The notes under the pieces were generated by a model that was not told the origin of the DNA, did not search any database, and was given only the letters and a program-made list of their open reading frames with translations. Below are positions 63,229 to 64,000 of a DNA stretch of 64,000 bases, one piece after another; the first letter of the stretch is position 1, and each line of letters opens with the position of its first letter. The stretch spans positions 3,100,001-3,164,000 of the forward strand of contig NZ_CP098806.1 in assembly GCF_023822005.2 (NCBI RefSeq), read 5' to 3'. Both the position numbers and the translations under genes were made by a program. Source of the DNA: Dyadobacter fanqingshengii (GTDB lineage Bacteria > Bacteroidota > Bacteroidia > Cytophagales > Spirosomataceae).

Positions 63229-63498
63229 TTATTTAATTACCTCAACCAATTTCTCAGAAATAAGATCTTTGAGGAGTGTATCAATATCGCTTTTGCAAGT
63301 ATCTGGATCCACCTCGTATTCGCTGGTCACAGCATTGCAAAGTGATTCAATGGTTTGCGGTCCTTTTTCCAAATTGTCCCAAACCAGCACACCAACGTCA
63401 TTCAGTCCGTAATAAGCTCCTTTGTTGTGATTAAGTATCACCGTTTCGCCAGCAACTTTGGAGGAAATCTGGTCGGATGTAAGTTGGTATTTTGTCAT
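63229..63498 (-). CDS. PqqD-family protein (lasso B1 / RiPP recognition element)
   Basis: 89 residues in the PqqD winged-helix fold: ILNHNKGAYYGLNDVGVLVWDNLEKGPQ, then a helical DTCKSDIDTLLKDLISEKLVE end. This is the stand-alone B1 type that recognises the leader peptide of RiPP precursors. First gene of the four-gene operon, with a promoter box just upstream. Confidence 0.85.
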   Translation of the reverse strand: MTKYQLTSDQISSKVAGETVILNHNKGAYYGLNDVGVLVWDNLEKGPQTIESLCNAVTSEYEVDPDTCKSDIDTLLKDLISEKLVEVIK

Positions 63499-63541
63499 GA
63501 AAGGGGCTATTCTTATGTGATATAATGTGTTTTGCTTTGTA

Positions 63542-63549
63542 CAAAGTTA
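63542..63549 (-). promoter_or_regulatory. promoter -7 box of the lasso-like operon
   Basis: TAACTTTG on the minus strand, exact TAnnTTTG, 44 bases before the PqqD ATG, with a TTG 16 bases further upstream. It lies in the 61-base gap between the ALDH gene and PqqD, making the four genes a distinct transcript. Confidence 0.6.
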
Positions 63550-63559
63550 AAAATTTTAA

Positions 63560-64000
63560 TTACTCAATCTCAAACTTTATTCCCTGCGCCAATGGAAGCG
63601 CAGTTCCGTAATTGATCGTGTTGGTTTGTCTACGCATATAGGCTTTCCAAGCGTCCGAACCGGATTCGCGACCGCCGCCTGTTTCTTTTTCTCCGCCGAA
63701 AGCGCCGCCAATTTCTGCCCCCGAAGTCCCGATATTCACATTGGCAATCCCACAATCCGATCCGGCGTTAGAGAGAAAGATCTCTGATTCTCTGACATTT
63801 AGGGTGAAAATTGCTGACGATAATCCTTGCGGAACGTCGTTTTGAATGGCGATTGCTTCTTCGAGGTCATTGTATTTGATCAAATAAAGAATGGGCGCAA
63901 ATGTTTCGTGTTGTACAATAGCATATTTATTCAAAACCTCAGCAATACAAGGCGCAACATAACATTCCGACGCAAAAGCATCACCATTCAGGACTTTTGG
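63560..64000 (-). CDS. aldehyde dehydrogenase, ALDH7 (antiquitin) type, 5' part beyond the window
   Basis: The minus-strand frame is open to base 64000, so only the C-terminal part is seen (about 146 residues). [31 protein letters not shown] and the close [14 protein letters not shown] match ALDH7A1/AmaB, the alpha-aminoadipic (piperideine-6-carboxylate) semialdehyde dehydrogenases of lysine catabolism. The catalytic Cys and Glu lie outside the window. A promoter box for the next operon follows its stop directly. Confidence 0.9.
   Translation of the reverse strand, partial: PKVLNGDAFASECYVAPCIAEVLNKYAIVQHETFAPILYLIKYNDLEEAIAIQNDVPQGLSSAIFTLNVRESEIFLSNAGSDCGIANVNIGTSGAEIGGAFGGEKETGGGRESGSDAWKAYMRRQTNTINYGTALPLAQGIKFEIE

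Noticed and set aside
1..64000. tRNA or rRNA genes, CRISPR arrays, insertion sequences, prophage
   Set aside because: No cloverleaf, spacer-repeat array, transposase or phage protein was recognised in the sequence read.

Overview
The window looks like chromosomal DNA of a Gram-negative member of the Bacteroidota, most likely the order Cytophagales (a Dyadobacter-like organism). This is inferred from protein families and not from an rRNA gene, since none is present. Evidence includes a PorX-type response regulator (type IX secretion), TonB-dependent receptors with carboxypeptidase-like regulatory domains, DUF5916, DUF4905, DUF7935 and TMEM220-type proteins, a ThuA/sorbosone-dehydrogenase/PKD/cytochrome c fusion, and -7 promoter boxes of the Bacteroidota form TAnnTTTG. 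Coding density is high, with short gaps and many hairpin terminators between convergent genes. No phage, insertion sequence, CRISPR array, tRNA or rRNA was recognised.

Layout. 1-4747: end of a propeller-like protein, an AlgX-like SGNH protein, a secreted lipase and an M14 peptidase. 4869-9225: DEAD-box helicase plus rhodanese, dapF, rplS and a bifunctional NAD(P)HX repair enzyme. 9296-9879: a DUF433/DUF5615 toxin-antitoxin-like pair. 9886-12300: feoAB iron uptake. 12451-17185: cytochrome c maturation genes ccmB, C, D-like, E, F, with a cysteine-type CcmE. 17253-29421: two large TonB-dependent receptors around a DUF5916 protein, a leucine-rich-repeat protein, a polyprenyl synthase and a patatin. 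29781-40946: hydrolase, RsmI-like methyltransferase, lipoproteins, MBL hydrolase, pssA, fabH, CoA-binding protein, a solitary NUMOD4/HNH protein, a HesB-like protein, mutS2 and an MFS transporter. 41173-48072: a sugar-oxidation module (two Gfo/Idh/MocA oxidoreductases, a TIM-barrel isomerase and a 1139-residue multidomain haem protein). 48168-55259: TIGR02757, LysM protein, DUF4905, kdsB, porX, ftsE, transaldolase and the SRP RNA gene. 55286-60715: TPR lipoprotein, TMEM220, birA, rsfS, ftsH and aldose epimerase. 60712-63549: a four-gene PqqD / lasso-B2 / HprK-like / nucleotidyltransferase operon. 63560-64000: end of an ALDH7-type dehydrogenase.

The most unusual locus is the minus-strand operon at 60712-63549. 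It combines a RiPP-recognition (PqqD) protein, a lasso-peptide B2-type cysteine protease, an HPr-kinase-like protein and a family-5 nucleotidyltransferase. It has no precursor peptide gene and no asparagine-synthetase-like cyclase, and there is no room for either. It therefore looks like the tailoring half of a lasso-peptide system used for something else, or acting in trans. Second in interest are the Ccm locus (CxxxY CcmE, altered CcmC motif, no ccmA/G/H nearby) and the SRP RNA with a UGAC apical loop.
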